Position numbers and translations under genes: made by a program. From NCBI RefSeq assembly GCF_900128945.1, contig NZ_FQUD01000004.1, positions 682,001-746,000 on the forward strand: 64,000 nucleotides of DNA. The letters are read 5' to 3'. The notes below the pieces were generated by a model. It was not told the DNA's origin and ran no database searches. It saw only the letters and a program-made list of their open reading frames with translations. Below, piece after piece: positions 16,869-26,494 of this stretch. The number at the start of each line of letters is the position of its first letter. Position 1 is the first letter of the stretch. The stretch is from Chryseobacterium sp. OV279. GTDB taxonomy: Bacteria; Bacteroidota; Bacteroidia; Flavobacteriales; Weeksellaceae.

Positions 16869-18042
16869 CTTTTATTCTCAAAAATTCCTTAGCCAGTTCA
16901 ATCATTTTTGGATCTCCTGTGTATTTTCCGTGTTCGTCAGAAAGTTTTACGGTTGGAATCCATTCTTTGTTTGGAGCCTGTACGCCAATAAGTTTCATGA
17001 CGATATTCATAGGTTTCAAACCTACATCGTTGGTCAGATTGGTCCCGATTCCAAAAGAAACGCCGATCTTTCCTCTGCAATAATTGGTAATTTCTTCTAC
17101 TTTTTCAAGATTCAGAGCATCAGAGAAGATGATGTATTTAAATAAAGGATTGATCCCGTTATTTTTATAATGTGCGATTGTTTTATCTGCAAATTCCAAA
17201 GGATCACCGCTGTCATGACGAACGCCGTCAAACAGTTTGGCGAACTTCTTGTCAAACTGCTGGAAGAAAACATCTGTGGTATACGTATCTGAAAGAGCAA
17301 CCCCAAGATCACCTCTGTAAACATCTACCCAGTGTTCAAGAGCCATTTCATTGGCCATTTTGAATCCGTATTCTGCCGCGTGGAACATAAACCATTCGTG
17401 AGCGTGTGTACCGATTGGTTTTACTCCAAATTTCATAGCGAAATGTACATTGGAACTTCCGATAAATGTGGATTCTTTATTTTGCGTTAAAGCTTCCATC
17501 ACCAGATTCTGTACTTTATAGGAATGTCTTCTTCTGGTCCCGAATTCTGCGAAATTGACTCCAAGTCTTGCCAGTGAATCTGCCTTTTCCAAAGTTCTGT
17601 TCATCACAATCTCATTGGAATCTCTTTCCATGTGATTCATTTCGTAGTGCAGTTCACTGATCAAAGCAAGTAAAGGAACTTCCCAAAGGATTGTTCTGTA
17701 CCAAAGTCCTTCCACCGTTACGGAAAGTTCACTTCCTTCCTGATGAATTTTCACCTCAGACGGATCGTAGTGATAGCCTTCCAGAAAATCCAGGTAGGGC
17801 AGGTCTATATAAGGACAGGTTCTTGCCATGAATTTTTTTTCATCCTTGGTCAGCTTCAGTTCTGCCATTTTATTCACTGCTTCTTTCAAAGCTGCTGCAA
17901 ATCCTTCCGGAAACTGATGCTTCCCTCTGTTGATGAATTCGTATTTTACAATGGAGCTTGGGAATAATTTTACCACCGCATTCTGCATGGTTATTTTATA
18001 GAAATCGTTATCCAGGATAGAGTTTAATCGAACGTCGTACAT
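16864..18042 (-). CDS. pncB: nicotinate phosphoribosyltransferase
   Basis: A 392-residue enzyme that joins nicotinate to phosphoribosyl pyrophosphate, with ATP, in the NAD salvage pathway of the cytoplasm. It has the family's N-terminal LDNDFYKITMQNAV, the FGTRRRHSYKVQN loop carrying the phosphorylated His, the GSSNVHFAMKFG segment, and HDSGDPLEFADK and SFGIGTNLTNDVG in the C-terminal barrel. Length and order match the E. coli type. TATATTTG on the minus strand (18062-18069) is a likely -7 element 19 bases upstream. Confidence 0.96.
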   Translation of the reverse strand: MYDVRLNSILDNDFYKITMQNAVVKLFPSSIVKYEFINRGKHQFPEGFAAALKEAVNKMAELKLTKDEKKFMARTCPYIDLPYLDFLEGYHYDPSEVKIHQEGSELSVTVEGLWYRTILWEVPLLALISELHYEMNHMERDSNEIVMNRTLEKADSLARLGVNFAEFGTRRRHSYKVQNLVMEALTQNKESTFIGSSNVHFAMKFGVKPIGTHAHEWFMFHAAEYGFKMANEMALEHWVDVYRGDLGVALSDTYTTDVFFQQFDKKFAKLFDGVRHDSGDPLEFADKTIAHYKNNGINPLFKYIIFSDALNLEKVEEITNYCRGKIGVSFGIGTNLTNDVGLKPMNIVMKLIGVQAPNKEWIPTVKLSDEHGKYTGDPKMIELAKEFLRIKD

Positions 18043-18061
18043 AATATGTGTAATTTTAACG

Positions 18062-18069
18062 CAAATATA
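18062..18069 (-). promoter_or_regulatory. -7 element of pncB
   Basis: TATATTTG on the minus strand, 19 bases before the start codon; the -33 region is not well conserved. Confidence 0.45.
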
Positions 18070-18081
18070 GTCATTTAAAAT

Positions 18082-18112
18082 AAAAACCGCCTAAATGTAA
18101 GGCGATTTTTTT
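18082..18112 (-). terminator. intrinsic terminator after dps
   Basis: A short GC stem (CGCC/GGCG core) flanked by A and T runs between dps and pncB. Read on the minus strand it ends dps. Confidence 0.7.
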
Positions 18113-18135
18113 ATTTATCAGTGGAATTCTGTCTG

Positions 18136-18612
18136 TTACTTCCCTAAATAAGAATTGTACATCCATACTTCTTTTTCCTGTTCTGTGATGTAGTCGCTCA
18201 TCTGCGAATTGGTTCCCTCATCTCCCGCTGCATCTGTAATATCAAGAAGCTCTCTCTGTAAATCCAGAACGACTTTAAATGAACTTAAAATGTTCTCTAC
18301 ACTCTTTGTACCGTCGCTTACTTCCTTACTTTCTTTAATGGTAGATACTTTTAGGTAATCTGAATAGTTGTGGGCAGGAGTTGCGCCTAATGTCAGGATT
18401 CTTTCTGCGATCTCATCGATCTTTAATACAAGGCTGTTGTACAATTCTTCAAACTTCGGGTGAAGCGTAAAGAACTGATCTCCTTTGATGTTCCAGTGTG
18501 AACCTCTTGTGTTCTGGTAGAATATAGAATAATTGGCTAAAAGGGTATTTAATTTTTCTGAAATGTTTTTACAGTCGGCCTCTTTTAAGCCGATAATGCT
18601 TGCATTTTTCAT
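18136..18612 (-). CDS. dps: Dps-family ferritin-like DNA-protection protein
   Basis: A 158-residue ferritin-like protein. Dps dodecamers store iron at inter-subunit ferroxidase sites and protect DNA from oxidative damage. The ferroxidase ligands are visible: His in SHWNIKG (about 41), Asp/Glu in HPKFEELYNSLVLKIDEIAERI (about 53-75). The helical bundle and length are normal. The N-terminus lacks a long Lys-rich tail, so DNA binding may be weak. TAAATTTG on the minus strand (18633-18640) is a likely -7 element 20 bases before the start. Confidence 0.93.
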   Translation of the reverse strand: MKNASIIGLKEADCKNISEKLNTLLANYSIFYQNTRGSHWNIKGDQFFTLHPKFEELYNSLVLKIDEIAERILTLGATPAHNYSDYLKVSTIKESKEVSDGTKSVENILSSFKVVLDLQRELLDITDAAGDEGTNSQMSDYITEQEKEVWMYNSYLGK

Positions 18613-18632
18613 ACGTTTATTTTTTATACTAA

Positions 18633-18640
18633 CAAATTTA
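18633..18640 (-). promoter_or_regulatory. -7 element of dps
   Basis: TAAATTTG on the minus strand at a typical distance from the start codon. A CAATGTCAAT stretch at about 18665-18674 could provide the -33 TTG with a long spacer. Confidence 0.45.
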
Positions 18641-18733
18641 GAAAATATTGTGCCGAAAAGCCTTCAATGTCAATAGAAGATAACTATAAGAAAATTTTTT
18701 AAAATAGTTTGGAAGTATTAATATTGCAGTGAA

Positions 18734-20320
18734 ATGAAAAGTTTACTGACAACGGCAGCGGTGTTTTTCGGGATGTGTTTGGTATACATCCTGCTCATGC
18801 TTTCTAAAACGGAGAATAATTTCACCTATATATTAGATGATGCCTACATTCATCTGGCAATGGCCAAGAATTTTGCACTTCATGGCGTGTGGGGAGTAAC
18901 GGAACATTCTTTTTCCTCTTCTTCTTCATCCCCGGTTTTTACTTTTGTTTTAGCAGGACTGATCTATTGTTTTGGAAATTATCAGCTGATTCCTCTGATC
19001 TTTAATCTGGGATGTGCTTTTCTGCTCATTTATTTTCTCAACAAATACTATTCGGGGATTTTTAAAGAAACCAGGTCTGTTGTTTTTGCCGGTCTTTTTA
19101 CGCTTCTTTTTGCTTCTATTCATTTGCTTATTTTTTCGGGAATGGAGCACGTGTTTCAGGTACTGGTAGTAGTCATTAATATATATTGTTTTGAAAAATG
19201 GAGGGCTGTTGAGTTTGATAAGTCTCCATATTCAGTTTGGTTTTATGCTACCATTGCGGTGTTGGGGCTGATCAGGTTTGAAAGTATGTTCTATTTCCTC
19301 GCCCTTGCGTTTGTCTTTCTTTTGCTGAGAAAAGGGAAGCAGAGTGGCTTAGTACTATTGTCCGGTTTTATACCCCTTCTCATATTTGCCTATTTTACTT
19401 ATCAGAAAACAGGATATTATTTTCCAAATTCTGTGATTGTGAAAGGCACGAAGTTCGATTTTTCAGGAGATCTTCTTTTGCAGATGAAGAATATCATGTT
19501 AAATAAGATCATACTGAAGCCTTACTTTTATATTGCGGGACTGTTTCCGATTTGTATGACTGTTCTTTTGATTTTTAAAGATTATAAAAATAAATTAAGC
19601 TTCAGGGAAATCGTTATTCATAACTTTTTACTGATTGTATTGGTCATTAATTTATTTGTTCAGGGAGCTTTTGGACAGTTTACCAATTTTTACCGTTACG
19701 AAGCCTATTTGCTCGCAGCTTTTGCTATGGCTATTATCCCTAGATTGAAGAATCTTTTTGTCAATAGAGCTTATTTATTAAAAGAAAACAGAAGTGCTGT
19801 ACTTCTTGTAGTGCTAACAGGTATGGTGCTGGTTCTCAAAATGAGTCTCGTCAATACGCTGATTTTAACTGGAAGCCGGAATATCTATGAACAGCAGATT
19901 CAGTCTGCAGGATTTTTGAAAAAATATTACAACAGTTCCAAAGTGGTGGCGAACGATATTGGTGCTATCTGTTACTTTACAGATATTCATTTGCTGGATA
20001 CCGCAGGATTAGGCTCGGCGGAGATGGTTCCTTTTAAACTTAAAAAAAATGGGACTGATGCTAAGTTTGAGAAATTTTTAACGCAATACTCTACACAGAA
20101 TCATTATCAGTTGGCTATTATATATGAAGGCTGGCTGGATGGACGCGTTCCCAAAAACTGGAAAAAGGCTGCAGTACTTGAAATTAAGGATATCAATGCC
20201 GTGCTGGGAGATACCAAAGTGACCATTTATTCTATCAATCCTGAGATTCATAATGCTTTGATGCAGAATGTAAAAAACTTTGACTGGAATAAAAATGTAG
20301 ATGTGAAAATAATTGAATAA
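18734..20320 (+). CDS. GT-C-type multi-pass membrane glycosyltransferase-like protein
   Basis: A 528-residue protein with ten or more membrane segments up to about residue 395 and a soluble C-terminal part. The first periplasmic loop has an acidic pair followed by helix (YILDDAYIHLAMAKNF, residues 35-50), as in GT-C enzymes such as ArnT/PMT relatives that use lipid-linked sugars. No closer match is apparent and the sugar is unknown. The gene stands alone between dps and the str operon. It could also be a distant relative without catalysis, so the function is moderately uncertain. Confidence 0.7.
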   Translation: MKSLLTTAAVFFGMCLVYILLMLSKTENNFTYILDDAYIHLAMAKNFALHGVWGVTEHSFSSSSSSPVFTFVLAGLIYCFGNYQLIPLIFNLGCAFLLIYFLNKYYSGIFKETRSVVFAGLFTLLFASIHLLIFSGMEHVFQVLVVVINIYCFEKWRAVEFDKSPYSVWFYATIAVLGLIRFESMFYFLALAFVFLLLRKGKQSGLVLLSGFIPLLIFAYFTYQKTGYYFPNSVIVKGTKFDFSGDLLLQMKNIMLNKIILKPYFYIAGLFPICMTVLLIFKDYKNKLSFREIVIHNFLLIVLVINLFVQGAFGQFTNFYRYEAYLLAAFAMAIIPRLKNLFVNRAYLLKENRSAVLLVVLTGMVLVLKMSLVNTLILTGSRNIYEQQIQSAGFLKKYYNSSKVVANDIGAICYFTDIHLLDTAGLGSAEMVPFKLKKNGTDAKFEKFLTQYSTQNHYQLAIIYEGWLDGRVPKNWKKAAVLEIKDINAVLGDTKVTIYSINPEIHNALMQNVKNFDWNKNVDVKIIE

Positions 20321-20469
20321 GTTTTACAATTATTTAATATAGAGTTGATAACATAAATACCACCTTCCAATTTCACATTTTCTCAATGTATATCGGTGGT
20401 CTGTTATTTGGTCGTTCAGGGTCAATGTCTTTTTGATGTAAGTGTTTGATTTTAATTTTTCTATAAGTT

Positions 20470-20500
20470 TTTGTAGATTGGAAAAATATTCCTATTTTTG
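20470..20500 (+). promoter_or_regulatory. str operon promoter
   Basis: TTTG at 20470-20473, a 19-base spacer and TATTTTTG at 20493-20500 match the Bacteroidetes consensus exactly. The likely transcription start is about 18 bases before rpsL, leaving no room for a long leader. Confidence 0.8.
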
Positions 20501-20524
20501 CACCCTAAAATAAAAAGCAATTAA

Positions 20525-20938
20525 ATGCCTACTATTCAACAATTAGTAAGAAAAGGAAGAGCCACGCTTGCCAAGAAGAGCAAATCGGCTGCCCTTGATT
20601 CTTGTCCACAAAGACGAGGTGTATGTACGAGAGTATATACTACCACTCCTAAGAAACCTAACTCTGCACTTAGAAAAGTTGCAAGGGTAAGACTTTCTAA
20701 CGGGAAGGAAGTCAACGCCTACATCCCGGGCGAAGGACATAATCTTCAAGAGCACTCGATAGTATTGGTGAGAGGCGGAAGGGTGAAAGACCTACCGGGA
20801 GTACGTTACCACATCGTAAGAGGTGCTTTAGACACTGCAGGTGTAAATGGAAGAACACAGAGAAGATCGAAGTATGGAGCTAAGAGACCTAAACCAGGTC
20901 AGGCAGCTGCTGCACCAGCAAAAGGAAAGAAAAAATAA
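20525..20938 (+). CDS. rpsL: 30S ribosomal protein S12
   Basis: A 137-residue protein at the decoding centre of the 30S subunit. The universally conserved TTPKKPNSALRKVARV and GGRVKDLPGVRYH segments are intact, with the Lys residues whose mutation gives streptomycin resistance in other bacteria still present. The C-terminus has an Ala/Lys-rich tail (GQAAAAPAKGKKK), a little longer than in E. coli. First gene of the str operon, 24 bases from rpsG. Confidence 0.98.
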   Translation: MPTIQQLVRKGRATLAKKSKSAALDSCPQRRGVCTRVYTTTPKKPNSALRKVARVRLSNGKEVNAYIPGEGHNLQEHSIVLVRGGRVKDLPGVRYHIVRGALDTAGVNGRTQRRSKYGAKRPKPGQAAAAPAKGKKK

Positions 20939-20961
20939 TCATTAAATAAGGTACAGAAGCA

Positions 20962-21438
20962 ATGAGAAAGACAAAAGCGAAAAAAAGACCGTTGTTACCA
21001 GATCCGAAGTTTAATGATCAATTGGTAACTAGATTTGTAAACAACCTAATGCTTGACGGTAAAAAGTCAATCGCATTCAAAATTTTCTATGATGCTTTAG
21101 AAATCGTAGAAACTAAAAAAGGAGAAACTGAAAAGACAGCCCTTGAAATCTGGAAAGATGCATTAACTAACGTTATGCCTCACGTAGAAGTACGTTCTAG
21201 AAGAGTAGGTGGAGCTAACTTCCAGATTCCTATGCCAATCAGAGCTGATAGAAAAATTTCTATGGCAATGAAATGGTTAATTAGCTATTCTAAGAAAAGA
21301 AATGATAAGTCTATGGCTTTGAAATTAGCTAATGAAGTAGTTGCCGCTTCAAGAGAAGAAGGTGCTGCTTACAAGAAAAAATCTGATACTCACAAAATGG
21401 CGGAAGCTAACAAAGCTTTCTCACACTTTAAATTCTAA
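20962..21438 (+). CDS. rpsG: 30S ribosomal protein S7
   Basis: A 158-residue primary 16S rRNA-binding protein of the 30S head. It shows the conserved VEVRSRRVGGANFQIPMP and MALKLANEV segments, and has normal length. It is followed by fusA after 6 bases. Confidence 0.98.
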   Translation: MRKTKAKKRPLLPDPKFNDQLVTRFVNNLMLDGKKSIAFKIFYDALEIVETKKGETEKTALEIWKDALTNVMPHVEVRSRRVGGANFQIPMPIRADRKISMAMKWLISYSKKRNDKSMALKLANEVVAASREEGAAYKKKSDTHKMAEANKAFSHFKF

Positions 21439-21444
21439 TTAGAA

Positions 21445-23562
21445 ATGAGTAGAGATCTTAAATTTACAAGAAATATTGGTATTGCTGCGCACATTGATGC
21501 TGGTAAAACTACTACTACGGAAAGAATCTTATTCTATACGGGAGTAAACCACAAAATTGGTGAAGTACACGATGGTGCTTCTACAATGGACTGGATGGAG
21601 CAAGAAGCTGAAAGAGGTATTACCATTACTTCTGCAGCGACTACTTGTAACTGGAACTTCCCGACTGACCAAGGTAAAATGTTACCTGAAAGTAAGTCTT
21701 ACCACTTCAACATCATCGATACACCGGGACACGTTGACTTCACAGTAGAAGTAAACAGATCTTTGAGAGTATTAGATGGATTGGTATTCTTATTCTCTGC
21801 AGTAGATGGAGTAGAGCCTCAGTCTGAAACAAACTGGAGACTTGCTGACAACTACAAAGTGGCGAGAATGGGATTCGTAAACAAAATGGACAGACAAGGT
21901 GCTGACTTCCTTAACGTGGTAAACCAGGTTAAGACTATGTTAGGATCAAACGCAGTTCCAATCGTTTTACCAATCGGTGCTGAAGAAGATTTCAAAGGTG
22001 TAGTAGACTTAATTAAAAACAGAGCTATCGTTTGGGACGAAGCAGGACAAGGAGCTACTTTCGAAGTAGTGCCAATTCCTGAAGACATGAAGGCTGAAGT
22101 TCTGGAATACAGAGAGAAATTAGTTGAGGCTGTTGCTGATTATGATGATACTTTGATGGAGAAATTCTTCGAAGATCCGGATTCAATTTCAGAAGACGAA
22201 ATCAACGAAGCTCTTAGAAAAGCTACTATCGATTTATCTATTATCCCAATGACTTGTGGTTCTTCATTCAAGAATAAAGGAGTACAGTTTATGTTGGATG
22301 CGGTATGTAAATACCTTCCTTCTCCATTGGATAAAGATGATATCAAAGGTACTGACCCAAGAACAGATCTTGATATTACAAGAAAACCATCTGTAGACGA
22401 GCCTTTCGCAGCTTTAGCATTTAAGATTGCTACTGACCCGTTCGTGGGAAGATTAGCATTCTTCAGAGCATACTCTGGAAGACTTGATGCAGGTTCTTAT
22501 ATCTTGAACACCCGTTCAGGAGATAAAGAAAGAATCTCTAGAATCTATCAGATGCACGCTAACAAGCAAAATCCTGTAGAATATATTGAAGCAGGAGATA
22601 TTGGTGCAGCTGTAGGTTTTAAATCTATCAAAACTGGTGATACAATGTGTGACGAGAAAAACCCAATCGTTCTTGAATCGATGGTTTTCCCTGATCCGGT
22701 AATTGGTATCGCTGTTGAGCCTAAAACTAAGGCAGACCAGGATAAAATGGGTAACGCTCTAGCTAAACTAGCTGAAGAAGATCCTACTTTCCAGGTTAAA
22801 ACTGACGAAGCTTCTGGTCAAACGATTATCTCAGGAATGGGTGAACTTCACCTTGACATTCTTGTAGACCGTATGAGAAGAGAATTCAAAGTAGAAGTTA
22901 ACCAAGGTCAACCTCAGGTAGAATACAAAGAAAATCTTACAAGAGTTGCTCAGCACAGAGAAGTTTACAAAAAACAATCTGGGGGTAAAGGTAAATTTGC
23001 TGATATTGTATTTGAACTAGGACCAGCTGACGAAGGTAAAATAGGTCTTGAATTTATTAATGAGATCAAAGGTGGTAACGTTCCTAGAGAATTTGTTCCT
23101 GCTATTGAAAAAGGCTTTAAAGCTGCAATGAAAAACGGTCCTTTGGCTGGTTTCGAAGTTGAAGGTATTAAAGTTATTCTTAAAGACGGATCTTTCCACG
23201 CAGTGGATTCTGATGCACTTTCTTTCGAAATGGCAGCTAAATTAGGATTTAAAGAAGCGGGACGTGCTGCTAAGCCAGTAATTATGGAGCCTATTATGAA
23301 ACTGGAAGTTGTAACTCCGGAAGAATACATGGGTAACATCATTGGTGACCTTAACAAGAGAAGAGGTACGATCAGTGGTCAGGAAGAGAAAAACGGAGCT
23401 GTTGTAATCAAAGGTTCTGTTCCACTTTCTGAAATGTTTGGATATGTAACTACTCTAAGAACACTTTCATCAGGAAGAGCTACTTCTTCTATGGAATTAG
23501 AGAAGTACCAAGCAACTCCTCAAAACGTTGCTGAAGATATCATTGCTAAAGCAAAAGGTTAA
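21445..23562 (+). CDS. fusA: elongation factor G
   Basis: A 705-residue translocation GTPase. G motifs are intact: GIAAHIDAGKTTTTERIL (P-loop), DTPGHVDF and NKMDRQGAD. Domains II to V follow in normal order, with the domain IV tip around residues 495-590 and the C-terminal YVTTLRTLSSGRATSSME segment. This is the classical EF-G, given its place in the str operon. The tuf gene that follows fusA in many bacteria is not here; rpsJ comes next after 17 bases. Confidence 0.98.
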   Translation: MSRDLKFTRNIGIAAHIDAGKTTTTERILFYTGVNHKIGEVHDGASTMDWMEQEAERGITITSAATTCNWNFPTDQGKMLPESKSYHFNIIDTPGHVDFTVEVNRSLRVLDGLVFLFSAVDGVEPQSETNWRLADNYKVARMGFVNKMDRQGADFLNVVNQVKTMLGSNAVPIVLPIGAEEDFKGVVDLIKNRAIVWDEAGQGATFEVVPIPEDMKAEVLEYREKLVEAVADYDDTLMEKFFEDPDSISEDEINEALRKATIDLSIIPMTCGSSFKNKGVQFMLDAVCKYLPSPLDKDDIKGTDPRTDLDITRKPSVDEPFAALAFKIATDPFVGRLAFFRAYSGRLDAGSYILNTRSGDKERISRIYQMHANKQNPVEYIEAGDIGAAVGFKSIKTGDTMCDEKNPIVLESMVFPDPVIGIAVEPKTKADQDKMGNALAKLAEEDPTFQVKTDEASGQTIISGMGELHLDILVDRMRREFKVEVNQGQPQVEYKENLTRVAQHREVYKKQSGGKGKFADIVFELGPADEGKIGLEFINEIKGGNVPREFVPAIEKGFKAAMKNGPLAGFEVEGIKVILKDGSFHAVDSDALSFEMAAKLGFKEAGRAAKPVIMEPIMKLEVVTPEEYMGNIIGDLNKRRGTISGQEEKNGAVVIKGSVPLSEMFGYVTTLRTLSSGRATSSMELEKYQATPQNVAEDIIAKAKG

Positions 23563-23579
23563 TTTTTTAAATTAAAGAA

Positions 23580-23885
23580 ATGTCACAAAGAATCAGAATA
23601 AAACTAAAATCTTACGATTACAACTTGGTAGACAAGTCTGCTGAGAAAATCGTAAAAACGGTAAAGGCTACTGGTGCTGTTGTAAACGGACCAATTCCAT
23701 TACCTACCAATAAGAGAATCTTCACTGTGTTGAGATCTCCACACGTAAACAAGAAAGCTAGAGAGCAGTTTCAATTATCAGCTCACAAGAGATTGATGGA
23801 TATCTACTCTTCTTCTTCTAAAACTGTTGATGCTCTAATGAAGTTAGAGTTACCAAGCGGTGTAGACGTTGAAATTAAAGTGTGA
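23580..23885 (+). CDS. rpsJ: 30S ribosomal protein S10
   Basis: A 101-residue 30S head protein that also serves as NusE in antitermination. The conserved IRIKLKSYD start, GPIPLPTNKRIFTVLRSPH and SGVDVEIKV end are present. It closes the str operon and is followed by a strong terminator, so it is not co-transcribed with rplC, its usual neighbour, which lies 17 kb away here. Confidence 0.97.
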   Translation: MSQRIRIKLKSYDYNLVDKSAEKIVKTVKATGAVVNGPIPLPTNKRIFTVLRSPHVNKKAREQFQLSAHKRLMDIYSSSSKTVDALMKLELPSGVDVEIKV

Positions 23886-23911
23886 TAACTGCATACTTTG
23901 CAATATAAAAG

Positions 23912-23943
23912 AATCCGTTCCTTTTTAGGGACGGATTTTTTTT
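23912..23943 (+). terminator. intrinsic terminator closing the str operon
   Basis: A ten-base stem (23912-23921 with 23928-23937, one G.T wobble) followed by a long T run, 26 bases after rpsJ. Confidence 0.92.
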
Positions 23944-23971
23944 TGTTTAAACAATTAGCTCTTATTAAGAA

Positions 23972-24011
23972 ATTCACCACTCACTTGCGAAGCAAAATTC
24001 ACCATTCCCAT
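23972..24011. repeat. dispersed repeat, copy A
   Basis: A 40-base sequence whose reverse complement matches 27228-27267 at 37 of 40 positions. It contains a small hairpin, TTGC-TTC-GCAA, and lies in the 329-base gap between rpsJ and the TonB receptor gene, which otherwise holds the str terminator and a promoter. Confidence 0.75.
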
Positions 24012-24192
24012 TTCTTACCATTTCAACCTTTGTACCCATAAGTCCACTTTTGCCCGGTACCTTTAATGATGCTCTGGTATCGTTAAAGGATCTCTACCAC
24101 ATCTACAGACTCATTTATAATCTGATAATGATTAGTCATATCGACGTGAGATATGTCACCTGTGTTTATTTATTTAGAATCATTAAAAATAA

Positions 24193-24200
24193 TAATTTTG
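24193..24200 (+). promoter_or_regulatory. -7 element upstream of the TonB receptor
   Basis: TAATTTTG, 14 bases before the start codon at 24215. No clear -33 match. No Fur box could be identified by eye. Confidence 0.45.
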
Positions 24201-24214
24201 CAAAAAATTATCAG

Positions 24215-26476
24215 ATGAATAAAGTAGTATCCTTTTCTCTGCTTGTATTAGGTGGGGTTTTTGTAAACGCACAGCAAGTGAATGATTCTATTAAAAAATC
24301 AAAAGAGATTGATGAAGTAGAATTATTTGGTGAAAAAAAGAAACAGCCGGTAGGGCTTGAAGCCATTACCAGACTTCCTTTGAAAACCAGAGACCAGATC
24401 CAGAGTATTTCCGTGATCTCTCACAAAGCTATTGAAGAGCTGGGAGGTCTTACCGTAACTGATGTTGCCAAAAATGTACCGGGCGTGACTTTGTTTTCCA
24501 GCTATGGCGGGGGAAGCGAAAGTATGTCTATCAGAGGGTATCGTGGAGTACCTGTACTGAAAAACGGGGTTCAGATGGATTCGGATTTCCGTACCGCAGG
24601 AATGATAACAGATATGCAGGGAGTTGAGAGTATTCAGGTGATTAAAGGATCTGCCGCTGTAAGCCAGGGAATCGGAAACGGTTTGGGTTCTGCAGGAGGA
24701 GTTATTAATGTGGTGACGAAAAGACCTCAGTTTATTAATCTGACCAATGTAGGATTCCGTTATGGAAGCTGGGACTTTTACAGACCAACAGTGGATTTTC
24801 AGAGAGTTTTGGATTCTCAGGGTAAAGTAGCGGTAAGATTCAACGGTGCCTATCAGAAAAATAATTCATTCAGGAGCCATGTAGAAGGCGAGAGAATTTA
24901 TATAAATCCATCTGTAACTTATCGTCCGGATGATAAAACTGAAATCAATGTAGAGATGGATTATCTTCATGATAACCGTACTCCCGACAGAGGAACCATT
25001 AATACAGCGACTGGTGATGTGGAAGCATTGTACCATATGCCAAAAGGTAAGTTTTTAGGATATGCATCGGATTATTCAAAAACAGAGACCTTTAACTTTG
25101 CCACCACAGTAGTGCGTAAGCTTAATGATAAATTAAAGGTAAGAGCTGCTTTTATCAATTCTAATAGCAATTCAGACAGCGAAGCATCATCAATATCATT
25201 ACCAACCGGGGAGACTAATTATAATATAAGACAACATACTATTGGAAAATCTCAGGGGGAAGATATTAATAAAGTTTTGCAGGTAGACTTTATTGGTGAG
25301 CAGATCAAAACAGGTTTCATTAATCATACTTTCCAGGTTGGATTTGACTGGAGAGAAACAGAAACCTCTACTGTAACTTATGAAGCCTATAAAAATTCCA
25401 TTGCTCCTGAAAATTTAATTACTGCACGTCCAACCAAAATAGGAGGTGTAACATATGGTGCCAATCCTCTGGATATTTTTGATGTTGTCAATGGAACAAT
25501 ACCCAACCAAATTCCTACTAATGTTATTTATAAAAACCTGGGAAGATCGAATCCTATCCTGACTCCAAGCATTGGTGCTATGGCACAGGATGTAATGTCA
25601 ATAGGGAAATATGTGAAAGCCCATTTGGGATTAAGATACAGCAGGCTGAACGGATCTGCTAATGCAACTGTGGATACTTGGAACCCATCTTTTGGATTAA
25701 TTGTTTCACCAATCCAGAATATCAATGTTTTTGGTTCATATACTACGACTACCTCTTTAAGAGCCTCCAATAATACTCTTCAGGCAGGTGGATTGGTAGG
25801 AGCATCACATACAAAGCAATGGGAAGCCGGTATTAAATCTGACTGGTTTAATGAACGTTTAAGATTCAATGTTACATTATTTGATATTAATACGGATAAC
25901 CTTTCATTCCAGATTCTGGATAAAAACTATCAGCCTATAAAAGATAATCAGAATAATATTCTTTACGGACTTGCCGGTAATCTGAAAAGAAAAGGGATGG
26001 AAGTAGAGCTTATCGGAAGAATTCTGCCTAACCTTCAGATCATGTCCGGATGGGCGTATCTGGATGCTCAATATCAGGACAGTCCTGCTTATATCAACGG
26101 TTCTGCTCCAATGAATGCTCCTAAGCATACCGCCAACGGATGGTTGAATTACAAATTTATTACAGGTGCCTTAACAGGTCTTGATGTAGGAGCCGGAATC
26201 TATTATGTAGGAAAAAGACCAGTTGATGAATGGACTCAGAAAACATTTACTGCCGGTCACCTCAATAGCGTAGAGGCAGGTAAAAAACCTTTTGATATGC
26301 CGGAATATACTACCGTAGATGCTCAGGTAGGATATACGCTTAAAAACGGTATGGGATTAAGAGTGTTTATGAATAACATCTTTGATTCTGTAGGCTACAG
26401 TTCTTACTTCAGAGGAGGCTATATCGATCAGATTCAACCGAGAAACTTTGCCGTACAGGTAAACTATAAATTCTAA
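24215..26476 (+). CDS. TonB-dependent siderophore receptor
   Basis: A 753-residue outer-membrane receptor that uses TonB energy to import ferric siderophores. Residues 1-19 are a signal peptide. A TonB-box-like segment is near residue 28 (EIDEVELFG), the plug domain covers residues 50-190 (SMSIRGYRGVPVLKNGVQ, VIKGSAAVSQG, GGVINVVTKRP), and a 22-strand barrel ends in the terminal Phe of VQVNYKF. I chose the ATG at 24215, because 55 upstream in-frame codons precede the signal peptide and overlap the promoter. The lipoprotein gene follows by 18 bases. The ligand is not known. Confidence 0.93.
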   Translation: MNKVVSFSLLVLGGVFVNAQQVNDSIKKSKEIDEVELFGEKKKQPVGLEAITRLPLKTRDQIQSISVISHKAIEELGGLTVTDVAKNVPGVTLFSSYGGGSESMSIRGYRGVPVLKNGVQMDSDFRTAGMITDMQGVESIQVIKGSAAVSQGIGNGLGSAGGVINVVTKRPQFINLTNVGFRYGSWDFYRPTVDFQRVLDSQGKVAVRFNGAYQKNNSFRSHVEGERIYINPSVTYRPDDKTEINVEMDYLHDNRTPDRGTINTATGDVEALYHMPKGKFLGYASDYSKTETFNFATTVVRKLNDKLKVRAAFINSNSNSDSEASSISLPTGETNYNIRQHTIGKSQGEDINKVLQVDFIGEQIKTGFINHTFQVGFDWRETETSTVTYEAYKNSIAPENLITARPTKIGGVTYGANPLDIFDVVNGTIPNQIPTNVIYKNLGRSNPILTPSIGAMAQDVMSIGKYVKAHLGLRYSRLNGSANATVDTWNPSFGLIVSPIQNINVFGSYTTTTSLRASNNTLQAGGLVGASHTKQWEAGIKSDWFNERLRFNVTLFDINTDNLSFQILDKNYQPIKDNQNNILYGLAGNLKRKGMEVELIGRILPNLQIMSGWAYLDAQYQDSPAYINGSAPMNAPKHTANGWLNYKFITGALTGLDVGAGIYYVGKRPVDEWTQKTFTAGHLNSVEAGKKPFDMPEYTTVDAQVGYTLKNGMGLRVFMNNIFDSVGYSSYFRGGYIDQIQPRNFAVQVNYKF

Positions 26477-26494
26477 TCAGCAAAATTATTCATT

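Noticed and set aside
24050..24214. Upstream extension of the TonB receptor gene (55 more codons)
   Set aside because: The extra residues precede a clear signal peptide at 24215 and cover the probable -7 element.
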